DNA of 64,000 bases, taken from assembly GCA_016859345.1 (NCBI GenBank), contig CM029111.1, forward strand, positions 18,023,214-18,087,213. Reading direction: 5' to 3'. Below, piece by piece: positions 12,601 through 26,000 of the stretch. The first letter of the stretch is position 1; each line of letters opens with the position of its first letter. Source of the stretch: Istiophorus platypterus. Taxonomy: Eukaryota; Chordata; Actinopteri; Istiophoriformes; Istiophoridae. The notes under the pieces are model-generated. The model saw nothing but the letters and a program-made list of their open reading frames with translations. It ran no database searches and was not told the DNA's origin. A program made the position numbers and the translations under genes.

Positions 12601-15600
12601 TCCCGATGTTTAAATTTATACACTCATGGTCTTGGGTAAGTTAAAATCCAAAATAGTTCATCCTCTGGGCAACATGACTATAATCTGTTTTTCCCTCGAT
12701 TTGTTTTCACATTTCTTGTGTATAAGTGGAGATTTTGGCCTGATGGGGTCACCAGGAAGATCAAAAGAATTTGGGTTCATCCTCAGGGGATCTGAAATAT
12801 CCGTTGCAATGGAAATGCCAATCCAGTTTATTGCTCAAACTGGAACTAGGGGAAAGACCATGGCATCACTGAATTCTTTGGGAATCATCCTCTGGGGACC
12901 ATGACTCTCTGTATGAAGTTTGATCAGAATCTGACCAGTAAACGTTGACATATTTTTGTTCCGCACTAAAGTGTTGGATGGACAAACTGACTGACGTTGT
13001 CATAAGTTAGCTAACATAGTGACAGACCAGTAGAGTGAAAATATTTTCCAAAAAGTCAATATTATATTTTGACAGACTGAACGTTAACGATGGTATCTGA
13101 CTTACGTAATGAGCTATCGCTACGCTAGCCAAAAGGGATGAAGTTAAAATCAGTGCTCGATACGGTAACGATTCAGGCCACACTGGTGTGTGACGGCCGA
13201 CCAGTCGCTGCAGCCACACTGGCCGCCGCGATCCCTCATGTTTTTGCCTGTTCCCCTTCGTCTTCCCCTTTTTCACGGGATAATACGCTGCCCTCATCAT
13301 TCCCGGAAGAATCCCATCTCTGGGACCTGTAGTATGACATCAGCAGAAAACCAAGTAGCATCACAAATTTTAGAAATTTTTGTGTTGCAAAAAATTATCT
13401 GTTTGAGCGACGTCCCCGTTAACAATCAATCTTGTATAAAATCCTTGTTTCTGGAACAAACAAACCCCTTTGATATATCAGTGTGTCCTACTGAGTCTCT
13501 TTAACAGTTTGATGTCATATTTTCAGACCAAATTATTTGACATTGTTACATATTCAGAAGCAGGTTTGCTTTAAACATTTAACATGAAATTTGACTTTTT
13601 TTTGTTGGTTTGCAGGAGAGATCTCAGCCTCCTCTACCTCGCCTCTTCCAGAGCAGTGAGATAATTCACCACAATGTGCGGAAATGTTTTTTTAAATTAT
13701 CTATAATTTTTTAGCAGATTTCACGTTTTAACCATTTTTCGTTTGCCTTAATTGTGTCTTTTTTCCTGCCGCTGCATAATTTCGTTATCACACTTTGCTT
13801 CCTGTCAGTCACTGGCCACCAGTGGAGAGAAATCTCTGTGTGGAAGTAATGGACCGGCGCCAGAGACGCGAGACCCTTTTGCAAAGACAATGGTGTCTTG
13901 CCCCTGAAGGTTTCTGCATTTCAGATCATGTTGGAAGGTTTTGTGCCTCTGAACTGATATTCAAAAAAATATTAGTAGCTCTATGTAAACTTCTGAAAAC
14001 AGTTGAGAATTGCTTTTCTTATATTAGTATCGAAATATTCAGCAAAAGCAAGCAGGATGTGCCCGAAGCTCTGCACCTGTTTGGAACAGACTAAACCAAG
14101 CAAATCCAAAAAGATAAAAAAAAAAACCAAGAACCTCCAAATGTTCTTCCCTGTTCTCTTTATTCTTGACATAATGGAGAAATGTATGTATGAGGGTCGC
14201 TCTGGTTGAGCTGTGGCTGCGAACGACAGTCTTTTGTGTGCAGAGGACATTTTGAATACCGGCTGTTCCTTCCCGCCGCTGAGTCGGCCATGATTTTAGC
14301 TTTGCGTTTCGGGACGGCCGTGAAGAAAGTTCTCCCCCTGTAGCGTTTGGCCTTGACGTCGTACTGGACAGCGTCATACTCACACACTAGGTGTTTATAA
14401 TGGGGTTTTTACACCACAGCCAAAACACAAGCTAAACACCAGACTGTTGCTGATTCCCAACACATTTTATTCCAGCATGAAAACAATTTCCTGCATGCGA
14501 TGCTTTGCATTTTAACAACCAGTGGATGCTGTGAATAGACCATACGAACTCGATCAATTGTGTATAGTTATCAAGTTGTGCGTGCCTGAGCATGAGTAGC
14601 ATCTTTAATGTCAGCCATGTTAGCTGGATGGTTAAGCTAATTATATCTAGAGGCTAAACCCATATTGTCACATACTAATACAACACAAGACATTACACCT
14701 AGTGTAGTTGGCTTGATATGGCTTTAAAAGCCACTTAATGTCATTTATCATCCTTTCTCTCGATGTCTAAAAGTGGGCCCAAGCATCCACCTGTTCTTCC
14801 TTCAGCCGCCGCCGCCGCCACCGCAGCCGCCACCGCCTTGTTCTTGTGGCCTGTCGCTGCACTTTGTCTGCGCTCCTGCAGCCATGGCGCTTGAACCGCG
14901 GACGCCGCCTCGGCGCAGTCGTCCGGAGATCCAATGACATTTTTGGCAATGAGCGAAAAATGAATAAATAAATAAAACAGGCTGTGTAGTTTCATCAAAC
15001 AAAAAATTCAGAGAGAATTTGGTAAAGTTTCTACTTTTCGTCGCCTCTTTATTTCATCAGAGATACTCAATGAAAAACGTAATGGCCGTTACTGCTTCTC
15101 CGTTGAATATATTCTCTCTCAGTTTAACGGCTTTACGCTGCTCCCGTCCTTCCTCTCCTCCTTCCCCTTTCCTCTCCCACCTTCATCCTCCTTCCTTCCA
15201 TCCACCGACAGTCTCCTCCTCTCTCTCTCCTCTACCATAGTTCCCTCCTTCACGACCGACTGTCCTCTCCTCCCCGCGCTTCCCTCGATTCTCCCTTTAC
15301 TCCTCTCCTCATCTGCACTTCTTCCTCTTCCTCCTCCACTCTCCCTATTTCACCCCCCTCATCCCCGACCCCCCATCCCTCCCTCTGCTATATCAGTCTA
15401 TAACTAATCCCTTGGTGATGGATTAAGGCCCCATTTCACACTGCCTGAGGTGTTTGACATCACACGGGGTGTGTGTGTGTGTGTTCTTGTGTGTGTGCAT
15501 ACGTGGGGGGGGGGGCAATATAGAAATGCAAGTCAGTCGCAATACACTTCTCAGCGTGTGCACGGATACACGTGCATCGATGTGCATGCGTCAGATAATC

Positions 15601-16224
15601 TGTCTGACACCATTTGCTAATAATCCGAGTCGGTGTAATGAGGTGCACCGGAGCGAGCGGAGCGCTATCAGCCCGACGACCAGGGAACGGCTAGACCGAG
15701 ATGTGTAGTCAGTGTGTGTGTGTGTGTGTGTCTCGGGTCTTTGGTGTAACTGAGGCTGGAGAATAACTGGGACAATTAACGTCTGATGAAAGTCTCTTTC
15801 TCTATCTGAAATTTCAGAACAAAATATCAGCTGCCGCTTCTCACTTCCCTCAACTCCGAGCAATTACATGATTGAAGAAAACTAAAAAACTAAAAAGAAA
15901 AGAAAAGAACAAGATTTTTTCTCCCTTTCTGCTCTGGTTTTTGAGCAGGCGCCATTTTTTTTATTTACAGTTTTTTGCTCCATTCCGAGTAAAAACTCGA
16001 GGGGCTGAAAATCCCAGGAGATCGGCAGCCGTTTCAGTCGGAGTCAAAGTCACTGAGTTCAAAGGTCTTTTTTCCCTCTTTCTGCTGTTTGATGTGAACA
16101 TTGACCGAAGCCTCTGACCCGCATCTGCAGGTTTTTCTGCATTGCGTTGCTGCCGCGTGATTGGTCGGGTGGATAGTTGTGTGAGTAACCAGGTGTTCAG
16201 GTGTTTCTGATAATATACCGGTTT
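9661..16224. other. Long non-coding stretch, no gene supported
   Basis: It contains GT runs (12267-12310 and shorter), pyrimidine-rich sequence at 15120-15390 and AC/GT runs at 15469-15500 and 15711-15732. The frames at 9975-10316 and 10226-10726 look longish but carry no family motif I recognise and overlap one another in different frames. Two GC-richer blocks (14230-14390 and 14790-14940) have somewhat codon-like composition; I treat them as candidates only. Confidence 0.45.
12267..12310. repeat. (GT)n microsatellite
   Basis: A GT tract interrupted once by TTGG near the middle. Confidence 0.9.
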
Positions 16225-16385
16225 GGATCTGGGGGGGCAGACGTTCCCTCCACACTGAAGAGGAGGCTTCAGACCTTCCTCTCTGATAAAGCTCATAGTC
16301 AGAACTGGCTCAGGATCAGCTTCAACCATCCCCTAGTTCTTCTGCTACAGGTCCAGACTGCTGGGGGACTTCCCATGATGCACCG

Positions 16386-16420
<35 letters not shown>

Positions 16421-17040
16421 ACCTGGAACGAAACCGAGCCGTTGGACTGAATCTAACCCGGACTGTGTCTTGGATCTTAAACCTGATGGATCATAAAACT
16501 TTTTCCAGTCTGCTCTGATACAGGAACATTATTACTAGATATAACAGTCCATGTTATGATGATCATGGATCAGGATCATTATTATTTGTAGAGATGTTCC
16601 AACCCGGTCCCCTAGAAAGTTTCTATCCTACTAAGCTCTTCTCCTGGCTGTGTTGAAGCACATTCACATTGTTTTTATTATTACTGCTTTTGCCTTTTCT
16701 TTTCATGCTTTTCTGATTATTTTTTTATTAGAATTGTTTTCACCATGATTGTTTATTGCGCTCCTGAAACTTTTCCAGCATTACAAATGATAAAAACAGT
16801 CAGCTATTTATTTTAATGTCACCACTGATGTGAAAATATTATGTCAACTTAACAACAATGGCGCTTCATCCTAGTTCTGATAATTTTCTCATGTTCATTT
16901 TATCAATTTTTATTTTTGCCACTTGCTTTCTGTCCCTCTTTTCTGTGTTCACTTTATTTCTGTTCTTATTAATGTAATTTCTTTATTATAAAGCACTTTG
17001 TATGAAAGGTGCTGTATAAATGAAGTTTATTATTAATATT
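16225..17040 (+). mobile_element. LINE L2-type 3' end fragment
   Basis: The sequence from 16261 (AGGCTTCAGACCTTCCTCTC, then GATAAAGCTCATAGTCAGAA) matches, with substitutions, the 3' end of the larger LINE at 30513-30640, including CTGGCTCAG, TGCTGGGGGACTTCC and GATGCACCGAGCT. The element continues through an AT-rich 3' UTR to a terminal AAAGCACTTTG...GCTGTATAAATGAAG segment at about 16990-17030, typical of fish L2 tails. It retains only the very end of ORF2 and no complete domain. A CT microsatellite has expanded within it at 16388-16419. Confidence 0.75.
16388..16419. repeat. (CT)n microsatellite within LINE fragment
   Basis: An uninterrupted CT run, at the point where the homologous LINE at 30.6 kb has a non-repetitive TTCCCTTTCCACC segment, so the expansion occurred after insertion or in this lineage. 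Confidence 0.9.
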
Positions 17041-18127
17041 TATCATTTCCACTGTCACTCCCATCCTTCCACCATTATTCCTATATTTCCACTGTCATTT
17101 CCCATCTCTCCATAGAGACTACTTTTGTTCAAAATATTTATGAATTGCATCCAAATTTTATATATATTCTTGCTTATTTTGGCAGCGAGATCATTGTCAG
17201 ATTTTAGGATCTCAGGTAGATGATGACTAAATCAAATATGTAGCTCAGTTTCATTTGTTCTGTCAGGAACTCTACATTTTTTTATACGTCTAAATGATTA
17301 TTATTGCTTGATACTGGCAGCAGGTTTGTTTGTTTTTCTGTTTCCACAGCTTCCACCTTCCAGCCCCTGTGGCCAGATTTACTTTCTTCTTAACATGCTT
17401 CGTTCCGTGTTTTTTGTTGCGTCGGTCTTCATTTTTTCACTGGCCCCGGACGATCGGTCGATAGCACTTCCTCCCGCTCTGATCCTACACACAAGCCTCT
17501 TTCCTCCAAAAAATTCCCCTGATGTTTCCTAAAGGCGGCAAGAAGCAGCCGACGGCTCTGGTTAATCGCTCGCAGTAGCTGCTTTCGAGTGCACGTTCGA
17601 TAATAACCACAACTAAAAAAACCTGATGATGAAAAGCAAATGATGGACTCTGCTCTTCAGGAGTGTTGATCAGTGTGCATTTATCTCCTCCATGAAAAGG
17701 CTGGCGTGGTGCATTCTCCTTGCTGCCACTTTAGCGGGGTTCCACAATGGGCCGAGGTTCCAAGGAGGGCCCTCGCCAGTTAGAGAGAGATGAATCTGAA
17801 GAGGTGGAGTGAATGGGAGGAAAGGTGAAAGAGGATAAAAAAGGAGCTTGATACTGATTGCGACATGAAGAAAGAAGAAGAGCGAGGCCCGGTACTCATG
17901 AAGAGCACTATTGCTTTGAACCTTTGTTCGGAGAGAAAAGGACGGGGAGTCTTGCAGCAGAAGCCCCTTTGGTCCATTCCAAAGGAGGCTATTCTCTGAT
18001 CTGACCTGGGGGGGGGGCTGCTCATGCATACTGGGCCTTGCAGTGTTATAGTGCTATGCCGCCTAGAAAGTAAAGAGCAATCAACATGACAGTGTTTCTT
18101 TTTTTCTCTAGAAAAGACAAGTCATTG
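17041..18127. other. Non-coding stretch, nothing recognised
   Basis: AT-rich sequence followed by moderately GC-rich DNA at 17340-17560 and 17690-18030. Open frames overlap on different frames without motifs. Confidence 0.5.
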
Positions 18128-18300
18128 AGATGCAACCGACGTTTCGGCCCTAAGGCCAATTTATGCTTCTGCGTCGCTCCCTCGCCATAGCCCGACGTGC
18201 GTCATTGAAAAAAATATAACTACTTGTTGCGGTGACGCAGACTGCAAAAGCTGTGATTGGTCGCCTTAGTGGTGTTTCTGGTGTCTACGTCCTCTTTTAG
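18128..18300 (+). mobile_element. Harbinger-like terminal fragment next to a GGCCGAAACGT-type repeat motif
   Basis: At 18151-18175 the sequence taaggccaatttatgcttct continues into gcgtc, sharing the core ATTTATGCTTCTGC with the elements at 7.8 and 34.0 kb. It is followed by GC-rich DNA containing GACGCAG and GTGATTGGTCG. Immediately before it, 18137-18157 carries the reverse complement of a GGGCCGAAACGT motif that I associate, from general knowledge only, with a widespread vertebrate dispersed repeat. The right end is not clear. Confidence 0.45.
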
Positions 18301-21300
18301 TCTTTTTTCATTTACAGTTATGGAGCATTATCATTATCATTCATTGGAGCTTTGTTTCTGGTCCCCTGGCAAATCTAAGCCCGTCATTCACTCTCTTTTT
18401 CCTCCGGTTTTGGTCTCTACCATGTAAATGTATAAATGCTCATGATGGCGTAGGACACCTGCATGAACCCGATGCTAAAGTAATAATCTAACCGCTGGAT
18501 ACAAACTTGAATCAGTTTCAGCTGACAGTTCAGTAGGCAACCAACGAGATGACAGCAATTTTGTAACAGCAGTGACAAATGAAAGCAAAAGATTGTTGAT
18601 AAAAGAGGGTTTCACGCTACCAAACCCTTCTTGATCCTCTAGTTCTTCCCCGAAGGGGGGCACCGCCAGAGCCTTAGTTCATGTTAAACTGAAACGTGTG
18701 ATCAATAGATGGTCGTCGACCTAGGCAGATTTTCATGCCTCCCAGGTTCCCTGCTTGGGGTTTGCCGGTGAACCTGCCCAACAGGTCTTCCCCTGGGGTG
18801 AGATATTCATGGACTCATAGAAAGCAAAAGCAGTCAGTTCATTTACAAATGAAAACACCGAATTAAGCGGGAAATTGTTCAAAAATGCTACAGCCAGATA
18901 TTTATTATCTAATCTGGTTTTCTGCGAGAGCATCAGTTGAAGACATGTTCAAATGCTTCAGACGCAAACACCTGTCATCCCGCTGGCTACGTCTGGGACG
19001 CCACACGTGTCACCACGGCCTCAGGTGATGATGTGACGCTGACGTCCCACAGTCTCGCCACAGATGCATGTTGTGCAACAAGACTGGAAGTCGTCCAAGT
19101 TTGTGAAAACAAACTTCCCTTCTTTGGTGACTTTCAGCAATTCTCTCCGACTGACCGGTAGACTTGTGCAGCTGTGTTGTAGTTAACACCATGTGGGGTA
19201 TTTATCTTTATACTAATTCTATTCAAGACCTCTCCGCTTGTTGATCACTTTATTGCGCAGTGGAGGTAATTTTAAACTGATGAAATGGCAATTTTTGCTA
19301 AGCAACCCATGACAACGATGGGTCAAAGCAACAGGTGAATACCCCCGATTATCTCAAAGCGATGGCACAAGACCTGATGGGCTCTGACGGGGCAGGACAC
19401 CTGGATGGCGGCGCTTCGCGACTCGCTGGGTGCCCCCGGCCAGCGGGGACGGGCAACCTGACGTAGCTGTACAGCTCCGCCCATCCGTTCCCCGTTCACC
19501 TGTCTGTCCTAGCTGATGAGCTCATGCTACTTTTTGTGGGGATTTTTTTCTATTCTATTTACAAAGTAAAACTCGTTTGAATTGAACGAAACCTGCCTGT
19601 TGAGTTTACCTCCATTTCTCCATCCTTTGATGCAAAATCAATTTGTAAAAGCAAGTTTGATATTTTGTCCACACAAGCATTAAAAGGTCCCCCTGGAACT
19701 GTCTGGTAAACAAAGTTTCCAATAACATCCACTCACCCCAACGTGTTGTGCATATCCCCGAGGTCTAACATTATGTCGATTTCATTTTTTTCCTCATAAA
19801 ACATTTGAAAATCCAATTTTTTCATTTCCAAGCCTGCGCCTTTTACATTCGTCGCCATGCTTCCCGACCTGTAGGTCATTGGAATAACGACGAGCCATTT
19901 CACTCATGTGCCCCTGACACGGACAAATCACGGCTCAAGACCCCATGCGCCACCTTTGATGTGGACACAGTCTCTAAAACTCAGACTTTCAGCTTCTTTA
20001 ACCAGCTGAACTTCCTTCTTAATTCCTCTTCCCACGGGAGCTGATCATTACAGCTCAAAAACTAAACAGACGAATTCCAAACTTTTTTTTGGCCCTTTTT
20101 TTTGGTCGCCGGGGAGGATTATAGAGCGGAGAACACTGTGATATAGACGCTGAAATAAAAGAACCTATTTGGCTTCTGGTCTAAACGTGCAAGGAAGTAA
20201 TTAGCTGCCGTGTTGAATTCTCAGAACTTCAAATGGAGGAGATTCCAGCCTGAGATTATTCTCCAATTAGGATGTGACTGTGACAAACCAGCTCGCTGCC
20301 GAGATACAAATGTGCTCAGCTCGGTAAGTCATCACCGGTTGAGGATGGCGACTACGGGACAGAGGAAGAGGATACTGTGATAGATGATGATGATGTCGGC
20401 CAGATAAAAATGAGAAAAGATGATTGCGACAAAAGTTGTTGCTCCGGTCTTGTAAACTTTAACGTGATTAACATTTTAAAATAAAATCGTGTTGTTCCGG
20501 ACAGAGATGACAGAGACTGCTTTGGATTTGCAAAGTAACACATCAACCCGGACAACTTGCTTTTCAGCCGGGACTTTGCATAAACGCTACGGTGCACTGA
20601 AAGTCCCGGGAACGCAGGGAATAACCTTGACGGGGGCCCCGACCCCCCGGCGATGAAAAGAGATCGGAGCGGGCCGAAGGGAGCGAGGAGAGATCGGGGG
20701 CAGCATTTTCCTTATCTCAAGGGGGGGGGGTGATGAAATATTGAGAGAAGATGGGAAACAAACAAATAGCGGGTGACTCCCCCCGTCTCCCTCCCTCCCT
20801 CCCTCCCTCCTGCTGCTGTTTCGGTTCTGGTAATGGACGAATCCGACAGTTCCTCTGGTACAGGGAGGACAAAGCGGCCATCAAGGGCCATCTGCATGCA
20901 GAGGGGTGAGTCACTCGTCCTGATTTGGCCCCTCTGCGTCCTGATTACAGTCTGGCCCCAGCGGATTCACACAGATTGCCTTTCTGGCGACGAGGGCCCG
21001 AGTTGAAAATGTGTCCCTGTCAGGCCAGTGGATCAGAACAAAAAGAAATCAAATAAACTTTATAATTACGTTACTGTTGTACTTCCCTTATGAAGAACTA
21101 AGGGGGAGCCACTGCTCGTTTTCATTAAAAGGTAAAGGTGCGGATGGAAATGCGCACACACACACACACACCTCCAAGACTCTAGTACTGTCTGTAATTC
21201 ATGTCATTAACCAGATAGATTCACTAGTCCTGCATGTCTCCCTGTGTGACTATGTGTCCGCTGACGGTCGGTCAAAGGCTTAGAGGTGCTGTGTGTGCGT

Positions 21301-21463
21301 TTCCGCTATTGCCACATTAGCAACGTTAGCATCAACAACTGTTTACCCACCAGTCTTGGGTAAACGTTGCGGGTTCAACAGTTCAACATTGGAGACTGAA
21401 AATCATTTTCCCACTGCAGATCAAATCTGTTCTGTCTGGCTGTATCCCTGATAACATGTCTGG

Positions 21464-21499
<36 letters not shown>

Positions 21500-22934
21500 C
21501 TTATGTGTTAACCTTGTGCGGTGAAGGTCATCACTCTTCTACATCAAATAAACACACAACCGTCTGCTGTGGACATTCCGCTGAAGAAATGCATACAAAT
21601 CAATGTGGATAAAACCCTATGCGGTCACATTATACACAGACATGCACACACATACGCTTTTTTGTCCGTTTCCCTGCTAGTGTGTATGTTTTAAACACTT
21701 ACTGATGTCGTATCACTTTATTCATAATTGTTCCAATTTATAATTGTTTCAATTTATTCAGTCGACGCTGGACGGGAGTGTGAGTCTCTGCATTATACAT
21801 CCAACCATGGACTCACCGTCACCACCGCGGAGGCTTCGGTCAGTCGAGATTTTTACTCAGTTTTCAGCTAGTGAGAGAAAGTTTCATGTTCCAAGGGTAA
21901 AACACCTTTACACAAAAGATGTTTGCACAGTGTAATTCACATATTATCAAACAAAAATGCCGATTTCATTATTGGTCTGGTTCTGTTTATATTTGCTGAA
22001 TTGCCCCGAAATGAAGGCTGAAGAGGAAAGAGGAGGCGGGAAATCCATCACCATCACAAAAAAAAAAAAAAATCTGGACGGGCGGCATCGGGAGTCGTTG
22101 TCAGAAACGATGACGACCCACCAGGCTCGTGGCTAAATTTGAAACGTCCCACAAATGTATCGACCCCCCAGGCACGAGACTGGTGCATTTTAGTGTCAAA
22201 GGTTGCAACCGTTCTTCCCCATTGTCACCTCTCAGTCAGGTCATGACAAATACTAGAGATCTGCCGCACATACGGCTGCAAGTAGTTCCAGGGATCTCAG
22301 ATATTTATTTGTAGCAAACATACTCTCATTCGTTAAAAAAAAGTTGTCCAGGTGGTGCTTGTCCGTGCATCCGTGGTGACAGCGCCGACGGGAAACGCCA
22401 GCGGCTGACACAGGAAGACTTTCCCAGGTGTAGATTCACCAGAACACGCCGATATGGTTTCTAAAAAGACGTGGTTCAAGTTAAAGTCCCGCAAAGGCCG
22501 AAAAAACGTAGCCGGACTTCGGGTCTGAGCCGTGTCCCTTCGACTTGACCCCGTCATAAAAACAAAGCCCCGATACATCGACGTTGCCGCCCGCTGGCCC
22601 CGCCCCCTTCCCCTCCCAAAGTGAAGGCAAGAAAGAGCCACGTTTCTCAATAAACTCAGCCTGGAGACGACTTTCCATTTATCCCAAGAACATTGTTTGA
22701 CAGAATCAGTGCATCTCATTCTCATGTGCCTGGAACCCTGACCCGTCCCTCTGTCCATAGATGGTGGAGGTGCAACCCCGTCCACCGCAAATCAACATTT
22801 CTACAGGACCAAACCGCAACAGCAGATACACTGTGTGGGAAACGCCATGGCTGAGCAGATTAGAGGAAGCTGAGGTGGATGCTGACACACCAGACGCCGG
22901 GGCTGACATCCACAGATCTGTCTGTGAATGATAA
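18301..22934. other. Non-coding stretch with microsatellites
   Basis: A GC-rich, CpG-containing block lies at about 19380-19510, and a (CCCT)n run at about 20787-20810. AC repeats occur at 21153-21172, GT at 21466-21495 and an A-run at 22059-22072. The frames here carry no recognisable domains. Confidence 0.5.
21466..21495. repeat. (GT)n microsatellite
   Basis: An uninterrupted GT dinucleotide tract of about 30 bases. Confidence 0.92.
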
Positions 22935-23013
22935 GAATAAGATTATAAGATAATAATAAGTTATATTATCTTATAATCTTATTCATATTATCTTATAAGA
23001 TAATATAACTTAT
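22935..23013. repeat. Nested overlapping inverted repeats, AT-rich
   Basis: Two perfect inverted repeats share sequence: 22935-22954 pairs with 22965-22984 (20 bp), and 22956-22976 pairs with 22993-23013 (21 bp). The right part itself holds a palindrome built on TATTATCTTATAAGATAATA. The segment could adopt two mutually exclusive hairpins. It looks like serial palindrome extension and not a coding or RNA gene. Confidence 0.9.
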
Positions 23014-26000
23014 AGCAGTTGTTGCACAGTGCCTCACAAGGAATGGCAAGTTAGAGAAAGTGGGACAAATAAAAAGAGGCAGGAAAAAGGAAATCAGGAA
23101 ATAAACCTGCGGTCAGCACTTTTAAAAAAGCAGATAAAACAGTTATGTAAAAACAGTTAAAAAAAAAAAAACGACCAAAGGTAGCAGATAAAATAGGTCA
23201 CTGATAAAAATGACTGAACATAAGCCATATGGAAAAGAAAGTTCCGGCTGAGCATGAGCAGAGAAGAAGGCGGCTCAGGGGCCCTTAAAAATCAAGAGCA
23301 AAACTTTAGGATCGTTAATGAAAAAAAAAGGTGTATGAGGCTAAAATAGCTGAGATCTGATCCGCAGAGGGACGACGTTTTCCCCCACAGGCGTCTCATG
23401 AAAGACGGTGTGTCGCACTTTTATGAGCCCCCAGACTAAAACTTCCCCCGGGCAACTTCCCTTCTTTTATTACTGACTTTGTACTATAATGAACTGGAAC
23501 TGCAGTTCTGAAGCTTCATAATTTTTGGTTTTGTCGTTTGATTGTTTGTTTGTTTGTATGTTTTATCTAGCACTGCATTTTTTTTTTTCAAGTTTCTGCA
23601 TGTGTACCCTTATGGCTACGAGCTGTGCATTAGCATCTGCTAGCATATGCATGTGTATTTGCTTAACGTCCTCTCGAGGCGAAGTCTTTCATCTCGGCTC
23701 CGTCTCAGATGTCTTTGTTGCCTGTTGTGTCTTTGTTCGAGCAGCTCCGGGCCTCATTAGTTCACTTTTTTTTTTTTTTAACAAAGCTATGAATTCAGTC
23801 ACACCCTCTTATCCTCTTTTTATCCTCTCTCCTAACCTCTTCCTCCTCCTCCTCCTCTTTTCTCCCCTCTTTTTCATTCGGTTAAAAGAAAGACGCACAC
23901 GGGCGTCGGACATGCTCGTTTTCTTTGTTCCTCATACGTCCCTGCGTGATTGAAAGAATGAGGCGCTGGTCTGGAAAGCAATTTTCCACAAACGCGGGCA
24001 AAATGGATGAGGAACAGAAAATCAAATTAAATCAAAAAAGTATTAGAAGCTGTTTGAAGAGCAGTGTGGCAAATTATTACTTTTAATGAAGCCATAATAT
24101 TCCTTTTTGGAGACAGAAGTTCAGAAAAGCATGAAAGGATTTTTTTAAATATTGATCCACGGTTAACAAAAGGGCCAAACAGTTTCTGAATATCAATGAA
24201 AAAAGCAGGTAAAACTCACCAGACTTCTCTACTGTGTGCTTTTATTTTACCCATAGATCTATAGGTCTGACATTAATGTAAAAAGTCTGGACACGTATTA
24301 ATCGGCGTCTCTGTGTAGCTCTTTATCATCTTTTAGCTCATAGTTAGCGACCAGCTGGTGAAGCAGGTGGATTATCTAGAGGCTAAAATCCCAACTAGAG
24401 ATTAAAGAAAAGTGAACACCAAACTTTCCCCTAGTGGATGAAAATCCCAAACAGGTGAAAATGTTGCGCCCTGTCTGCTGGACAATAGTGATGCGACGCG
24501 AGGTTCGGCCCCGTCCAGTTTCCATGGAACACGAGGGAGTCACCTGGCAAAGCATTGTGGGATTCCAGGTGAGGCCCAGGATGTGACGAGAAGGGAGCGC
24601 TAGGCACATGATGGCTGACCGTTTTCAAACCCGTTAGCTTCTTTCGTTATGAAAATGTGCGGCAAAAATCTATTGGTGAGTTGCGGGTTTTTCTGCCCAA
24701 CACTATAGCAATATGCAGATGACACACTAAATCCATCTTACAGTATAGCAAAACAGCATTACATTTTTCACAGAGATGGTTGAAATCCACAGGGCATCTA
24801 ATTACATATGACGTCCCTGCTGCTACCGCCCCCGCCGAGCTCCCCCGTTTACATTTTTGATGCAAAAAAACGTGCGTTAGCACGACGAAGACATCATGCT
24901 AACGATCCGCCGCTCTGATTCAGTAACGGATGGCTGCAAGACTAAAGGGCTCTTCTTCCCACAGCAACACTGCTGTTTAGCTATGAACGGCCTGATGTAG
25001 GTAGTTTGAAAAGATTAAAAATTAAATGAAATCTAAAAAGAAGTTTTCTATATGAGCTTTTAAAAAAGGGTCTGTGCGAAATTAGATGATCGTATTGACA
25101 ATAAAAGCGCTGGAGGTGAAGAATTAACACGATTAAGATGATATCTAAAACACTTTTCACTTCACTTTTCATCATGATAATAAGCAATCAGATGTTGCTT
25201 TTCTCAATAATTATTTTCCTAATGTTTTTCAAACAGCAGCACTTAGTTTCCAACAGGCTTGTGTTTCTTTATTTTGCCTTTTAAATTGAATCCAATTCTC
25301 CTTTTCCTCCAAAATGTTTCCCCTTTTTGTCTCCCTGCTGGGGGGTCGTCCTCCGTTACCCAGAGCGGTATCACGTCGGCAGCCCTCTCCACGTTCAGCT
25401 CAGTGCTCTCCTCATCCATTTGTCTCGTTTGTTTTCCTGTCTGTCCATCGGACCACAGGCCACAGTCTTAATGTGTTTCTGGGTCTATTCCCATGACCAT
25501 CTACGAGTCAAGGCAAGTGTCATTGTAAGTTATGATACTGGAGTTTTCTTTTTCGGCATCACATATAAAAAACTGAACTTTCCTTAATAAGAAGTAAAGG
25601 AGAAGCCCACATCTCTGACCTCTTGCCACCTCTTAACTTCCCCGTCAGATTCTGTAGAACCTTCCCGCCGAGTTCCTGTGGCCCTCATCCAGTGCGGGAG
25701 GAAGGTTTCAGTGCCTGCAGGACTCTGAACAGCGGAAGAAGCAGCATTAGAAGAGACATACATTCTTAAAGTGCCTACTGTGGGCTCATGGAGAAAAAGA
25801 AAAAATAAGTGAAAAACAGTGATTGGAATCAGTGGGTGACTGTGATGCCCTTCTACTGGTGCCAACTGGCACATCTGTTCCCGGTCAAGTTTATTGAGCT
25901 GGGAAAGACAAAAGACCCCCCCTTACTGACATGTGGGGAGAGTAGGAGAGAGTCAGGGTTCTGGACGGGATACGCGAATAAACGCTCTCCCAGGTTTAAA

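Noticed and set aside
14741..15002. Ala-rich minus-strand frames (A-A-A-V-A-A-A-A-A) with ATGGCTGCAGGAGC
   Set aside because: Three frames are open at once because of a GCC repeat; none shows a known domain. A first exon cannot be excluded but is unsupported.
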